Shown one piece after another: positions 23,301 through 34,179 of a stretch of 64,000 bases of DNA. The stretch's first letter is position 1, and every line of letters starts with the position of its first letter. The position numbers and the translations under genes were made by a program. This DNA is from Plazaster borealis (lineage: Eukaryota; Echinodermata; Asteroidea; Forcipulatida; Labidiasteridae): the NCBI GenBank assembly GCA_021014325.1, contig CM037459.1, positions 15,588,501 to 15,652,500 of the forward strand, given 5' to 3'. The notes beneath the pieces are model-generated. The model was not told the DNA's origin. It did not search any database and worked only from the letters and a program-made list of their open reading frames with translations.

Positions 23301-23358
23301 ATCTCCACCAAGCGAAGGTATACGCCTCACGGAAATCAAACCAGAAACAACGAACTAG
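8153..23358 (+). CDS. DUOXA: dual oxidase maturation factor (DUOXA family), nine exons
   Basis: Exons: 8153-8317, 11085-11142, 12135-12272, 15045-15146, 15539-15692, 16276-16493, 16702-17022, 18834-18930, 23268-23358. The join is 1344 nt, or 447 residues plus stop, and every junction is GT-AG and phase-compatible. DUOXA proteins are ER membrane partners needed for the folding, ER exit and surface delivery of the hydrogen-peroxide-producing dual oxidases. The predicted protein has membrane segments near residues 31-50, 57-75, 197-218, 220-247 and 268-292. An ectodomain lies between segments 2 and 3, with N-X-S/T sites at N116 and N122 and another at N20 in the N-terminal tail. Family landmarks include ILPGIRG (47-53), VNITL (115-119), EIINYNE (131-137) and RYCGYFLMMTG (224-234). 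Exons 1-7 are secure; exons 8-9 rest on splice phase and coding character. No DUOX gene is visible beside it. Confidence 0.9.
9055..9345 (+). mobile_element. degraded family B MITE in DUOXA intron 1
   Basis: It keeps TGGTAATTGTCAAAGACCA, CCCAACATAT, a GGTCTTCGGAGT block and ACTATTTCAAGGGAAGTTTC in the same order as 6777-7122. Both ends have decayed and no TTAA pair is visible. Confidence 0.6.
9467..9757 (+). repeat. tRNA-derived SINE in DUOXA intron 1
   Basis: A box TGGCGCAATGGTA at 9475-9487 and B box GATTCGAATCAC at 9518-9529, at tRNA spacing. These are followed by a body with GTGGATTGGGTTTTCAGTCC and TTTTCCTCCCACAT, and an A-rich tail of AAATG units. The body resembles a conserved central domain found in metazoan tRNA-SINE superfamilies; I cannot name which. 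Confidence 0.8.
10190..10330 (-). repeat. Penelope-like / hammerhead-related tail, inverted copy
   Basis: Its reverse complement shares CATCTCTTTCCAC, TGACTGCTT, GACTCTGCTA, GGTCGAAACGTCAG and CACTAACTATT in order with 10766-10960. Together the pair forms an inverted repeat around about 435 bp inside intron 1. Confidence 0.65.
10766..10960 (+). repeat. Penelope-like / hammerhead-related tail, direct copy
   Basis: It contains GACTC-TGCTA-GGGTC, a perfect 5-bp stem, immediately before GAAACGTCAGGCC; GCCT at 10833-10836 can pair with AGGC after GTC. This matches the layout of minimal type I hammerheads (stem I, core, stem II, GAAA, short palindromic stem III, cleavage triplet). The CTGATGA half of the core is replaced, so it is probably inactive. 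Confidence 0.5.
11085..11142 (+). CDS. DUOXA: DUOXA exon 2
   Basis: 58 nt between TTACAG and GTAAGT, residues 56-74 plus one base. It encodes RLYALIRFVVAMFIGAGIL, the second membrane helix, and aligns with the RLFWLLRVVTSLFIGAAIL-type segment of vertebrate DUOXA1. Confidence 0.9.
12135..12272 (+). CDS. DUOXA: DUOXA exon 3
   Basis: 138 nt between TTTAG and GTAAAT, residues 75-120. It opens the ectodomain with the EW..., TAYKAF, ADIKVKIGL and VNITL elements. N116 lies in an N-I-T glycosylation site, a position conserved in DUOXA proteins. Confidence 0.92.
13278..14359. mobile_element. foldback MITE with TA target, intron 3
   Basis: The ends TACACTGTAAAAATAATGGG and its inverted match (ATTTTTACAGTGTA) fit a TA duplication around CACTGTAAAAA termini, as in Tc1/mariner-like elements. 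Nearly the whole element folds back: 13731-13756 pairs with 13981-14007 (AAGGTTAGTTTTTAACTAAA), and the flanking ATGGCGAGTGG and GCCCAGTGGTT blocks also recur inverted. No transposase is encoded. Confidence 0.75.
15045..15146 (+). CDS. DUOXA: DUOXA exon 4
   Basis: 102 nt between CTCAG and GTAAGT, residues 121-154. It contains the NNS site at N122 and the EIINYNERF motif (131-139) that corresponds to ETINYNE in vertebrate homologues, followed by a Gly-rich GGQGRIGFGRF stretch. Confidence 0.92.
15539..15692 (+). CDS. DUOXA: DUOXA exon 5
   Basis: 154 nt between AACAG and GTATGT, residues 155-205. It encodes the end of the ectodomain (REAQWKGVPLPILWIAEYFT) and the start of the third membrane helix (RTAGYYAWILV). 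Confidence 0.92.
16276..16493 (+). CDS. DUOXA: DUOXA exon 6
   Basis: 218 nt between TCTAG and GTAAGT, residues 206-278. It completes TM3, encodes TM4 with RYCGYFLMMTG, a short polar loop (NEDKKLTF) and the start of TM5 at TYGATFYLCLVA. Confidence 0.92.
16702..17022 (+). CDS. DUOXA: DUOXA exon 7 (long-isoform boundary)
   Basis: It follows TTTCAG and encodes residues 279-385: the end of TM5 (GLVAVVSGFIVFVMD), the FFNVDPLADYEE motif after the last helix, then a polar Asn/Gly-rich cytoplasmic tail. The donor CACA|GTGAGT at 17023 leaves phase 1, matching exon 8. If that donor is skipped the frame continues 15 more codons to TAA at 17067-17069, giving a 400-residue form. Confidence 0.85.
17104..17112 (+). 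promoter_or_regulatory. possible polyadenylation signal for the short DUOXA form
   Basis: An AATAAA hexamer lies about 40 nt beyond the in-frame TAA at 17069 in the unspliced continuation of exon 7. This is compatible with an mRNA that ends here without exons 8 and 9. The hexamer alone is weak evidence. Confidence 0.35.
17583..17826. repeat. 31-bp minisatellite in DUOXA intron 7
   Basis: Eight copies of a unit starting CCCTGGGAGGATC and ending CCCCCATAG; the first copy is 30 bp. The first four units read ATCGTTCC, the last four ATCATTCC, so the array splits cleanly into two halves by one CpG-to-CpA change. It also creates spurious minus-strand frames with a repeating peptide. Confidence 0.95.
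18834..18930 (+). CDS. DUOXA: DUOXA exon 8 (C-terminal, probable)
   Basis: 97 nt following CAAAG and preceding GTACGT. In phase it encodes a basic tail, VYRQRAQSRFAVTRRKPRNS, and then an acidic LEEAIDTDDNA. A strong pyrimidine tract precedes it. An earlier AG at 18816-18817 would need a phase-0 donor in exon 7, and only a weak GCG|GTTAGC site exists for that. Coding-like but not a conserved DUOXA domain. Confidence 0.6.
19929..20280 (+). mobile_element. TTAA-flanked MITE, family A, full-length copy
   Basis: TTAA at 19929-19932 and 20277-20280. Internal landmarks: GACTCTGACAATTAATGGCA, CGAAGTACTGCGGTTATGG, a palindrome GAGAAGCATTACTGCAGTAACGTTTCTC-type core at 20086-20115, and AATATCTCAAAAACG. 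A near full-length copy in the opposite orientation is at 33252-33639 and a truncated one at 30082-30285. Confidence 0.8.
20709..20877. mobile_element. 169-bp MITE with TAA target duplication
   Basis: Termini AGGCCATGTCACACAGGGCA and an exact inverted TGCCCTGTGTGACATGGCCT, flanked by TAA at 20706-20708 and 20878-20880. Three-base TWA duplications are characteristic of PIF/Harbinger elements, which I infer as the class. The interior is AT-rich and non-coding. Confidence 0.8.
21454..21495 (+). ncRNA. hammerhead-ribozyme-like motif (intron 8)
   Basis: TTGCAT (21454-21459) is followed directly by CTGATGA (21460-21466), a weak hairpin AGGAG...GCTGC, GAAA (21482-21485), then GCTT and ATGCAA (21490-21495). 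TTGCAT and ATGCAA pair fully as stem I. GAA-AGCU-U matches the palindromic stem III plus NUH cleavage triplet of minimal hammerheads in Penelope-like retroelements. Stem II has a mismatch (GGAG against CTGC), so activity is doubtful. Confidence 0.45.
21654..22796. mobile_element. 1.1-kb non-autonomous transposon with terminal inverted repeats
   Basis: Ends AATAGACACAATCGGC and GCCGATTGTGTCTATT are exact inverses. The similarity continues inward through GTCACGTGAC and TATAGTGGGTA to GTTTG. The interior holds a purine-rich run near 22299-22390 and no transposase frame. No target duplication was resolved, so the superfamily is open. Confidence 0.75.
23268..23358 (+). CDS. DUOXA: DUOXA exon 9 (terminal, probable)
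   Basis: It follows TTGGCAG. Carrying two bases from exon 8 gives APSGERSQHSAKSPPSEGI... ending at TAG 23356-23358, a polar, Ser/Pro-rich tail. The phase-0 reading of the same bases is also open to 23438, but would require a different upstream donor. The 4.3-kb preceding intron is full of transposons. Confidence 0.55.
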
Positions 23359-26300
23359 AAGTCCCTGGGAGCGACGTGCAGATGACTGGTCTGACTGGAC
23401 TGGACAATCCAGAGATGGTTACTGGAGAAGACGTCTAGTCTTACATTTTGTTTTCAATTTCAGGTTTTTAACAAATCAGTGTTGTAAAAGTCATGGAAAT
23501 CAATTGAGATAGCATTTCACCACGTTCCAACTGTCGCATCTAAAATATGCCGCTCTTGTAGACCCCACTGATTTGCAAAGGCAATCTGACGAAGACATCA
23601 TTTTACTCAGTAGATTTTATAAATGAAGGTTGGTTTGTTTCGGGTTTTTTGGCGGGGGGGGGGGGGTTGTTTTAAGTTTATGTACATCAGTTCTGACATT
23701 TTAAACATTTTAAGGCAAATTTTTAAATTTCAGATTTTTATCACCTATCTGTATTATGGCATATCAAACAGAGTTGTTTGGCATATAATTTTGCTAAATA
23801 AGATTATTTGCTAATCAGAAGTCAATGTTGGACCAGCCACAAGCAAATACAACACGTGGCTGTACGCCTGGTTTCCTGTTTTTTTTCTAAGCATGGACTG
23901 TCTTTGTTTAGCAATGTTATGTGCTTAAGCAGTTCTATAATGAGATTGGCTAGGCTGTTGTTTTACTTTGTGTTACTTTTACAGCTTATTACGGTGTATC
24001 TTCTCCATTTTCTTTGAGTTGACACTGGCTTTTATCATGTGAATAAGTGTTTGACATCAACTGAACGATTAAAAGGAAACTTAGTTAAAAGATAAACAAC
24101 GTACTTTATATTGGTAATTATATAACAGTTTAGTAGCATTTAGAAATATTTTATAGAACTCGTATTTGTTTACCCACGTGTAACGAGTTTTGATAATGTT
24201 TTTTCGTAAAAGTTATTTTTTGGGGGTGACAACGCAAAGTACAGGACTGATGGCACTCCTCATTCATGATCCTAAGACTGAACAGTGTACATGGTTGATA
24301 AAATAACCAGAATCAAAGTGCTGTGCGAGATTTAAAATGGATTTGTGACATAATATGTTTAACTCTGCTTTATATTCCTGCTCTCCATAGTTTCTTACTA
24401 TCTGTGCAAAGTTTGCAGCAGTCGTAGTGTTTTCACTTGTCTTCCATTTGTTTTTTAAATAGCAGTTTTGGTCTACATAACTAACTTAAATTAATCCTGT
24501 TGTTAATTTACTTTATGCAAAGAGGAATGAAAGGAAGTTTTTTATGGAAGGTACATCATGTCCAAGGTAAAGACTGTTATATGTGTTTAACCAATCTTCT
24601 GCATGGTATATATGTATAATTTAGTATGTTTTGTATTAAGAATAGTTATAGTTATGAAACTTATGATTTTACCCTAATAACTGAAAATGTCAAAATGCCC
24701 CGATTACTTATTTGATGAAAATTTAGGCAAATCTCCCTGTTGAAAGTTTCGAACAACCATAGAGTCTAAATAATGTGCTTGGAAATTGATAAGTTTTGCT
24801 GTTCTGATTTATTATTTGTAAACGACAGATAATTGAAATTTATTCTTTGAATGACAGACATAGGTTCAGGTAATGATCACTCAAGCCCAGCAAGGCAACC
24901 TCGTTCCACCATGTTCCTACCTCCATGGTTCCACTGAGGGGTGAAACTTTGGTAATTGCATTGTTAACGCATCATTGGAAGTTAACGCATACTCCATTTC
25001 TTCAATGATTCTACCTATACCGTGTACACTGTACCTAGCAACAATAAGATATTTATCCGTATGGTCAAATTTGAATAACAAGAGCACCCATGCACAATGA
25101 CTCTTTGAAATGCAAAACTCTTGGAATTCACACAATGAATGCCTTAAAATAAATTATAACGCACTGACGAAAAGGGTGATCTTGCTGGTGCTTGAGTAAA
25201 CTGGTAGAGGTTAGTAAACACTCTGCTATATATAGAGGTGTAGAATGGTCCATTTTTTTGCTCATTGTATTGTGTATGATTGTACATGTACTCAGAATGG
25301 ATGGAGTACGATGATGACCTTATTATCAATGACCTTATGCACAGATGTCATTTGAGTATAGGGCACATACTTTCGACTATAGGTAAAAAAAAGCTGTGTT
25401 TCCATTTTTCAAAACATTTTTTTTACTTAAAGATGGCGGCGTGATGACGTCAATGATTGAGGTCCATTACTGATGGGTGGTTAACGAGTCAGTGCAGGTT
25501 GAGAGTGTTTGCTATTTCTACATTACACATTGTCATAGGAGTGAATCATAATATTTTTTTAAGAAACGTACAAATATATGGTTTAAACAACTCACAGCTC
25601 CCCATTGAAAACCACACCCTCGTTTTTCACTGGCATGAACATTCCAGAAATTTTGTTGTAGTGACCGGTCCCATAAAATGTTGAATCTTCATATTAATTC
25701 TCGATTCTAAACCGACCAATGTTTCTCTTTCAAATAAAATTCGATCCCACTATACTACGAGGTGAAAATTTGTCGAACATATAAAAAAAAAATACATAAA
25801 CAAGAGATTTTTTTCTAACATTAATTTCTTATATAATTGAGTACAATATGTTTTGTAACAGCGTTTGAAGTAAGTATGCGGTCCCGTGTGTCTGTATTGT
25901 AACTTTTAGTTGTGACTAACCTGCAAAACCTTTATAAGTAGATTATTCGGATTTTGAAATAAATATGCAGATGGATTTATATTTTATAAATGTTTTATTG
26001 GATGTTTATTTATAAATTTGTTGATTTGAAATAGTTTATTGAACTATGGGAGATAACAAAACAGAAAAGTCAACAACTATAACTTCCCAGAATGCTTCAC
26101 TGCAAAGTTTCAAATCACATATATATATTGGAAATTATGAAATAAGTTTCACAATGCTTAGATTCCCCTGATCATTTTCATTATAGCCTCCTAAGCCAAT
26201 CCATTTCGCAATAATTTTCCACATGCGGGCAACTTGAGGTTTCTTTTTTGTTTTGTAGGGCATTCGATTTCGTCTTGGTTCATTCAAAACTTACATTGTG

Positions 26301-26732
26301 GCATTCTTACACTATAGTTTTGGGCACCATTCAAATTAGCAAACGTCTGGCGCATGAGACAAACGACCGTGTTTTTCGTTTCTTTATTCATTTGTGGGCA
26401 ATGACAAAATAGTCTATAATGAAACAAACAAAATGGATTATGTCACGAAACATTGAGGTTCAAAGGTTAAGGATTTTTTTTTACTGGGTTTTCCCTCACT
26501 TGTTTAAAAAGTTCGAAGAAAAACAATTGGACAAATCTATAAGGCGTATCGTTTTATTTGAAGTTTTACCTATCATTTTACTTTGTTTGCTGTTCTGTTT
26601 ACTTCTGTTTGTACGGGGTTGTTTTTATACATTTATTGCTGATATGATATTAGGAATAGCTATACCATCGAGCACACGATATACGTAACAGGTAATTTCT
26701 TAATTTTACCACGGGCCGCCATTGTATATGTT
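23359..26732. other. 3' flank of DUOXA; no gene seen
   Basis: It begins with the presumed 3' UTR, for which I see no decisive AATAAA nearby. It is AT-rich with scattered homopolymers (G run near 23655). The 90-codon frame at 26419-26688 is hydrophobic but low-complexity and unsupported. Confidence 0.5.
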
Positions 26733-26979
26733 AGTCCCGTAACTAGGGGGCGGGGGCGGACGCCCCCCTCCCAAAAAAAAGTCCCCCAAAATAAAATAAA
26801 AAGAATAAGAAAAAGTCCACCCAATATTTAAAAAAATGGTGCGCACAAAAAAAATACGCGCAAAAATGAACCAAATGGCTTGAATTTGGCCTTCATTTTC
26901 AAAAAACTTCCATCTCCCCGCGTTGCTGCTGAACGGGCGGCGCTAAGGTGCCGATGTACATTTTTTCATATTCGCCCCC

Positions 26980-26980
<1 letters not shown>
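26733..26980 (-). repeat. dispersed repeat, copy 2
   Basis: Reverse-complement partner of 698-905, joined by the same ordered landmarks. On the minus strand it ends in CGCCCCCTAGTTACGGGACT, and its other end abuts a poly-A run that passes into the (ATA)n tract, as if the microsatellite grew from the element's edge. Confidence 0.7.
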
Positions 26981-28703
<1,723 letters not shown>

Positions 28704-29072
28704 TTAAAGGTATCGTACACGTTTGGTTATGACTCAAAACAAATATTAGCATAAAAACTTACTTGGTAACAAGCAACGGCTGTTGATAGTATAAAACATT
28801 GTAGGAAACGACTCCCTCTGAAGTAACGTAGTTTTTGAGAAAGAGGTAATTTCTCACTAAAATAATAAAAACTTCTTGCAAGAAGTTTTTATTCTTATAT
28901 GGAAGCACACAATTGTACAACAAGGGTGTTTTTTTCTTTCATCATTTTCTTGCAACTTCGATGACCAATTGAGCCCAAATTTTCACAGGCTTGTTATTTT
29001 AGGCATATGTTGGGATACACCAAGTGAGAACACTGGTCTTTGACAATTACCAAACGTGTTCAGTGCCTTTAA
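28704..29072 (-). mobile_element. TTAA-flanked MITE, family B, full-length copy
   Basis: TTAA at 28704-28707 and 29069-29072. Read on the minus strand it matches 6777-7122 through CAAAGACCA, CCCAACATAT, the CTTCTTGCAAGAAG palindrome, AAAACTACGTTACTTC and AGGGAGTCGTTTC. Its end AAAGGTATCGTACACGTTTGG is shared with family A, showing the two families have related termini. Confidence 0.85.
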
Positions 29073-30081
29073 AAATCAAATCACCGTTGAGTTTTTCGTT
29101 TTAAACACACTGAGATTATGGATTTTCGTCATAATGGGCTGTACTCGCTATAGCCCCATGCATAGGGTAATCGGTGACCGAGCCACGGTCCGTTACCAGG
29201 AATCTCACAGTTATACATTTGAAATGCAATCATCATTAATCATAAATTTGATCCACAATTTGTACCACTTTTACTAATTATTCACGGACAATGGTAACAA
29301 TCAGAGTTTAATTTTGGTTCGAGTATAAGCTTGTTTTATACGAATGGAAATACATATATTTAAATTTTTATGATCATGCGAATTATCGGTTTCAATTGAT
29401 GCAGATCTTAAGTCACATAAAGGCCTACACGTCACGTGGCCCATTTTTTTATATTTTTTATATTTTGTTTAAGAACCACGAAACCGGCAAAATGTCGGGG
29501 ATAGTAGGCCTAGATGTTTAAATTGTACTTTTGAACAATTTTTCCATGAATGCTATAGAGTCTATGCTTTTTTATATTTTATATTACCGCCCAACGAGGC
29601 CGAAGTGTAGCACTGCTCTTGATTTAGTCAGAGAACTGCTACCGGTAGGCCCCCTAAGACAACTTATTCAATTGAATAAATTGTGGGTGTGGGTTTACAT
29701 CAGAAAAGAGGAAAGTATTATACTATTCTTCAGATGAACAAACGTTGACTTAAAACAATCTCTTATGCTTTCATATCCGATTTATTTTCATTTATTATCT
29801 CATCCACCCAGCAACTTCTCAAAAATGAAAGTATAGGTTTACTTGTTTGATTAAGGTCTATTCAGTTTTATGACATTTCCGTTCAAATAATTGGATGCAC
29901 TTATCATCATTTAACACTTCACACACTTTGTTGACGGTGCCCTTAAAATTTAGGCGGCCTTAATATATTCAGCCGTTGCCTAGTTTCTTCCAGAATGAGT
30001 GATTCAGTCATTATTTCATAATACCGAGATCTTTTACCATCAGACTGGAAAATCAGTCGAATAGGCCTATCACCTCTTTTT
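29073..30081. other. no gene seen
   Basis: AT-rich non-coding sequence with no repeat partner elsewhere in the window that I could find. Confidence 0.55.
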
Positions 30082-30285
30082 TTAAAGGCATCGTACACGT
30101 TTGGTAACGACTCTGATAATTAATGGCAATAAAAACTTACTTGTTAAGAAGTACATCAGCTTTAGATAGTATAAAGCATTTGAGAATTTTTTCACCTCGA
30201 AGTACTGCGGTTATGGAAAAAATGTATCACTTTTTATCCCCCAAACATTTGAATGTGAGATTCTCAGAGTGTTTATCTGAATTCA
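30082..30285 (+). mobile_element. truncated family A MITE
   Basis: Starts with TTAA then AGGCATCGTACACGTTTGG, and continues through ACTCTGATAATTAATGGCA and CGAAGTACTGCGGTTATGG as in 19929-20280. It stops near the central palindrome; the second half is missing. Confidence 0.75.
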
Positions 30286-30422
30286 AAGGAAGGATGCAAT
30301 TAATTAACTGATTCTGTAACACTTTCCACTTTCTCATATTTCATATAGAAAATCATGAGCTTTGGAAAGGACGTTTATGATCGTTTATTGTTGCAAAAGT
30401 AATTCATCAAGATTAATTTAAA

Positions 30423-30545
30423 ATTGTTATTAGAGAGTGAACCATTAAAAAATGAATTTTATAATTTGCTGAATAGTGAGGGAAAAGTGGCCCAGAATTA
30501 CGTCATATTGCACCAGAGAGCGTCTAGAATGAAACATAATGGGGG
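30423..30545 (+). repeat. dispersed repeat pair, left copy
   Basis: Shares TTATTAGAGAGT-like, AATGAATTTTATAATTT, AAAAGTGGCC.AGAATTACGTCATA and TCTAGAATGAAA in order with 30920-31045. It ends at a long G run (30541-30554). The copies are about 500 bp apart in the same orientation. Confidence 0.65.
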
Positions 30546-30919
30546 GGGGGGGGGGTTGAGTATAATAAAGCTGTCTGCTTATGAGATGGGCATTAATGAC
30601 AAATACGTTTAATACTGTTATACTTTCAACGTGTTTTCATTGAGTAGTAGTATTACCACCACTTGGCCCAGATCCTACAACCAGTGGGGTTCAAGTGCTG
30701 GATATGATGCCCAAAATCGGCACATGGTTTATTTTGTACAGGCAGGTGCACCTATAAATTTAGCTTGAACTCACAAAGTCTCAACAGTAGGCTAAATGAG
30801 GTGGCCTTAACTACGAGCTGTTATAGTGCCCCCATTACCCAATTATGATAGTGACACAAGCAACAATTCATACAGCACCTTCCCCCTCCCAATTTTGCAG
30901 ATGGAAATATGAGCACAAA

Positions 30920-31045
30920 TGAAATATTATTGGAGAGTAAACCAATATCAATGAATTTTATAATTTAATTTGCTCAAAAAGTGAGATAAAAGTGGCCAGG
31001 AATTACGTCATAATTGCACCACAGTGCATCTAGAATGAAAAATTA
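30920..31045 (+). repeat. dispersed repeat pair, right copy
   Basis: Partner of 30423-30545. After TCTAGAATGAAA it runs into ACCGGGGCCCTTAAGCAGGCC where the other copy has the G run, so the homology may extend further in one copy. Element class unknown. Confidence 0.65.
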
Positions 31046-33251
31046 CCGGGGCCCTTAAGCAGGCCACAGACTCATGCCGTAATGGCTTCGCGCTCGCATT
31101 GACTTCTAACTCCGCTTCACAAATCGGCCTGGACAATGTTTTTGAGCTTCCTACGGGCCTGAAGAATACCACTTTCCTTGATCCACTGTTTTCCACTGTG
31201 ACGCAAGCAACATTTCACTTCGTTTTCGCACATCGAGTATGAACGTATGGACGTCTGTATCACCCGTAGAGATTTATTAACATTTCAGCTATATTATTTA
31301 TAGGCAAGGTCTGTGTACCAATTCCACCATCGAAAATACCTATACAAGGCACATGTCTCTATATTGAACCCCATATACGAATATTTTGGCCTTTGTGTAG
31401 GCCTAGACTTCATGGAAGAAAACATTTTCCTCTAAAATGTAAGGACACGACCGACATCATTGATCAGTTCAAATGATTGCATCTGAAGGTTTTTCAGAGT
31501 TGTGTAACCACCATTTGCCATATCAAAATAATACGAAGCCAGTTTCAGTGTGAGGTGCTACTTATAAGCCTTTTGCTTGTTCCCATTGGACTGGTTCCTT
31601 TGTGATTCCTTTCTGCGTCATTGAGCAGTGTGCCATTTGCCAGTACCTGTGGGGTCAGGACGTACTGAACTAAACTCATGTGGTCATGAGGCTTGCTCTT
31701 TGTAAAATCTCCTGTAGAAGATATAAATGTCGACTTCCTTGATCAGAAAACTATTTGCTTTCAATTAAACTAATCCAGTTGGAATGAACATACTGTTAGT
31801 TTAATTCATGTTAACCTCTATATTATATGAACTCTACCAGTAGGCCTACAGTTACCTAACCTAAATTTAAATAATTTAAACATTGACTGTCTTTTAATAC
31901 TATTATCATTAGTCCTAACTTCAAATAAATTTGTATTTTGGTTTTTACCTATAAACCGATGTGGGATAAGCACCGTGTACTCGGTGCCGTCTGAGTCATA
32001 TCGGGAGAAATCCACAGGCTAGTATACTTTTGGGGTTTCGAACACTCGAGCCCTTCATTCTACAGCAGATTGATTTTAACCTCTGTAGACCAACGAACAT
32101 GCCCAGTGACGATCAGACTATACCGCAAACAATTTAAAAGACACTTTTAAATGCATCGGGAAAAGGGAATATCATTTTGGATTATACCCCATGTGTATCA
32201 CACACCAGTGTCTCTATCCCCTATGCAGTTAATATATTATAACTGGGAAATGTTAACATTAATCAACTACACCCAAATGGACTGATTTGCAGAATTGACG
32301 AGTCGGCTCTATGTGATACACATTATTTTACCAAAGAACCGTAGAGCCGAGGTTTACACAGCTTCAAATCCTGAATCGCGAAGGTGATGAGGACATGAGA
32401 TGAGCAAATCCCAAAACCTATGCAGGTTTCACTGCAGGCCTACTTGGTTTAATCTATAGAAATACAAATCCTAGTTATAGATTCACACTTGACCCGTCTT
32501 TTTTTTGGGGGGGGGGGAGGAGAGGAAAGTTTTGTGTTGGGGTTTTTTCGGGGGGGTGGACATGGTTGAGCTTGGTTTGCCAATAAAAATCACTCACTCA
32601 CTCGGTCGCACACAGGCGGGCTAAAAAAATATAAATGGTTCACTGCTATTACACGAAGCGTAAGTTGATGCATAGTTCCACTATACGAAACAAAATTGAG
32701 AGATTTCCAAAATCCTCGCAATGAGTATTCAAATTGATAAATCCCACAACAGTCTCCAAATAAGGAGATGTTACAGTCCCAGACATACTTCCCTAGGGGC
32801 AATAATGAAAGCAAATAACCTCCCCAAACTCTTAGCACAATGCAGTCTGAAAAGAACTGCTTGCACGCATTGTAATGCAACATTGAAAATTCGGTTTATT
32901 TCCGTGTTTGTTCACATGTTGTTATTCCCTGAAATACACGTAGACCCTATTTCTGAAGTGTGAACTTTTTAGAGCTATGAACGACAGCGAAATTCTAAAA
33001 AGTTAGTCCACTGACAGACATTTTGTTAAACTGCATAACACTTTGTAATCTTATAAAATCCGTAAACTCTGTAGTTTTTCATCCAAACAACAACGTATTA
33101 TAGGGGATTTTAACGGAGTTTAAATACGCTGACCGAGTACAATTCACTTCAATACAACGATATTACATACAAATAAAAAAAAACATGTACAATATAACAC
33201 AAAAGCCCCGGCGCAGTTCTTGTGGGTAATCAAACGTTTGGACCCGTTTCT
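31046..33251. other. no gene seen
   Basis: Non-coding, with G-rich homopolymer runs near 32506-32560. Short frames near 31818-32015 and 32590-32883 (both -) lack motifs. Confidence 0.5.
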
Positions 33252-33639
33252 TTAAAGAAATTGTTTACGTTTGGTAATTGGAACCCACTGTTTGTTTCAA
33301 TCCTATTGAAGATATACCATAAAACTAACCTGTGACAATTTCATTTCAAAATGTGGTAACGTTTTTGAGATATTGCCGAAAATCTGGAGCGCTTATGTCC
33401 ACGCAGGAAGAAAAATCTGCAATTGGAATACACAATCTGAGAAACGTTACTGTCAGTAACGCTTCTCAGATTCAATTTTGGGGGATAAAAAGTGATATAT
33501 TTTTTCATAACCGCAGTACTTCGAAGTGAAAGGTTTCTCAAAATGCATATACTATCCAAAGCTGATGTACTTTTTACCAAGAAATTTTGTATTGCCATGA
33601 ATTTTCAGAGTCATTACCAAACGTGTACAGCCCCTTTAA
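33252..33639 (-). mobile_element. TTAA-flanked MITE, family A, full-length copy
   Basis: TTAA at 33252-33255 and 33636-33639. Opposite orientation to 19929-20280, with matching TTTGGTAATTGGAACCCACT, TTTTTGAGATATTGCCGAAA, AATACACAATCTGAGAAACG and ATAACCGCAGTACTTCGAAG blocks. The core palindrome GAAACGTTACTGTCAGTAACG is preserved. Confidence 0.85.
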
Positions 33640-34179
33640 ACGCACTATAATTCACACTAAAGGCAATGTAGGGGTAACCCAAACCTTGAGACTTGACGGC
33701 CCTTTGTACAAATTGTACAATTAGTAATAGGGAAAAATAAGAATCAAGTTTTTCAAAACAAACTTGTACAAACAACGTTGAAATTCCCACCTGCTTTTCC
33801 TTTTGAGCACATTACAATGTGTTTATAGGCCTAATTTAATAGGAGAAAATTGCAAAGTCACACAAACCACTCACGAGAGAATACAAAATACGTATGGGCT
33901 TCCTTCCTGAGATAATATATGATTTCTCAAGGATGTTTCCGTCGATAGACCATCAAGAACAAACATAACATTATACAGAACAAACAATGCATAAGGAAGA
34001 CAAATAAATCAAGCTAGGAGAAATGTTGAGCTTCATTCTACAAAAACAGCTAATGAAAACTTTACAAAATGAAGGAGACCTTTGTAAGTTGAGAGGGTAA
34101 ACAATCTAAAACATGTAAATGCAGAAATTGATTTAGAAAAACGACGTAAAAAGACTGTAGGGTACATTGACAGCATGTA
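33640..34179. other. no gene seen
   Basis: AT-rich intervening sequence between two TTAA-flanked elements. Confidence 0.5.

Noticed and set aside
23213..23512. Alternative frames across DUOXA exon 9
   Set aside because: The phase carried from exon 8 selects the frame that stops at 23358; the others need a different donor that I do not see.
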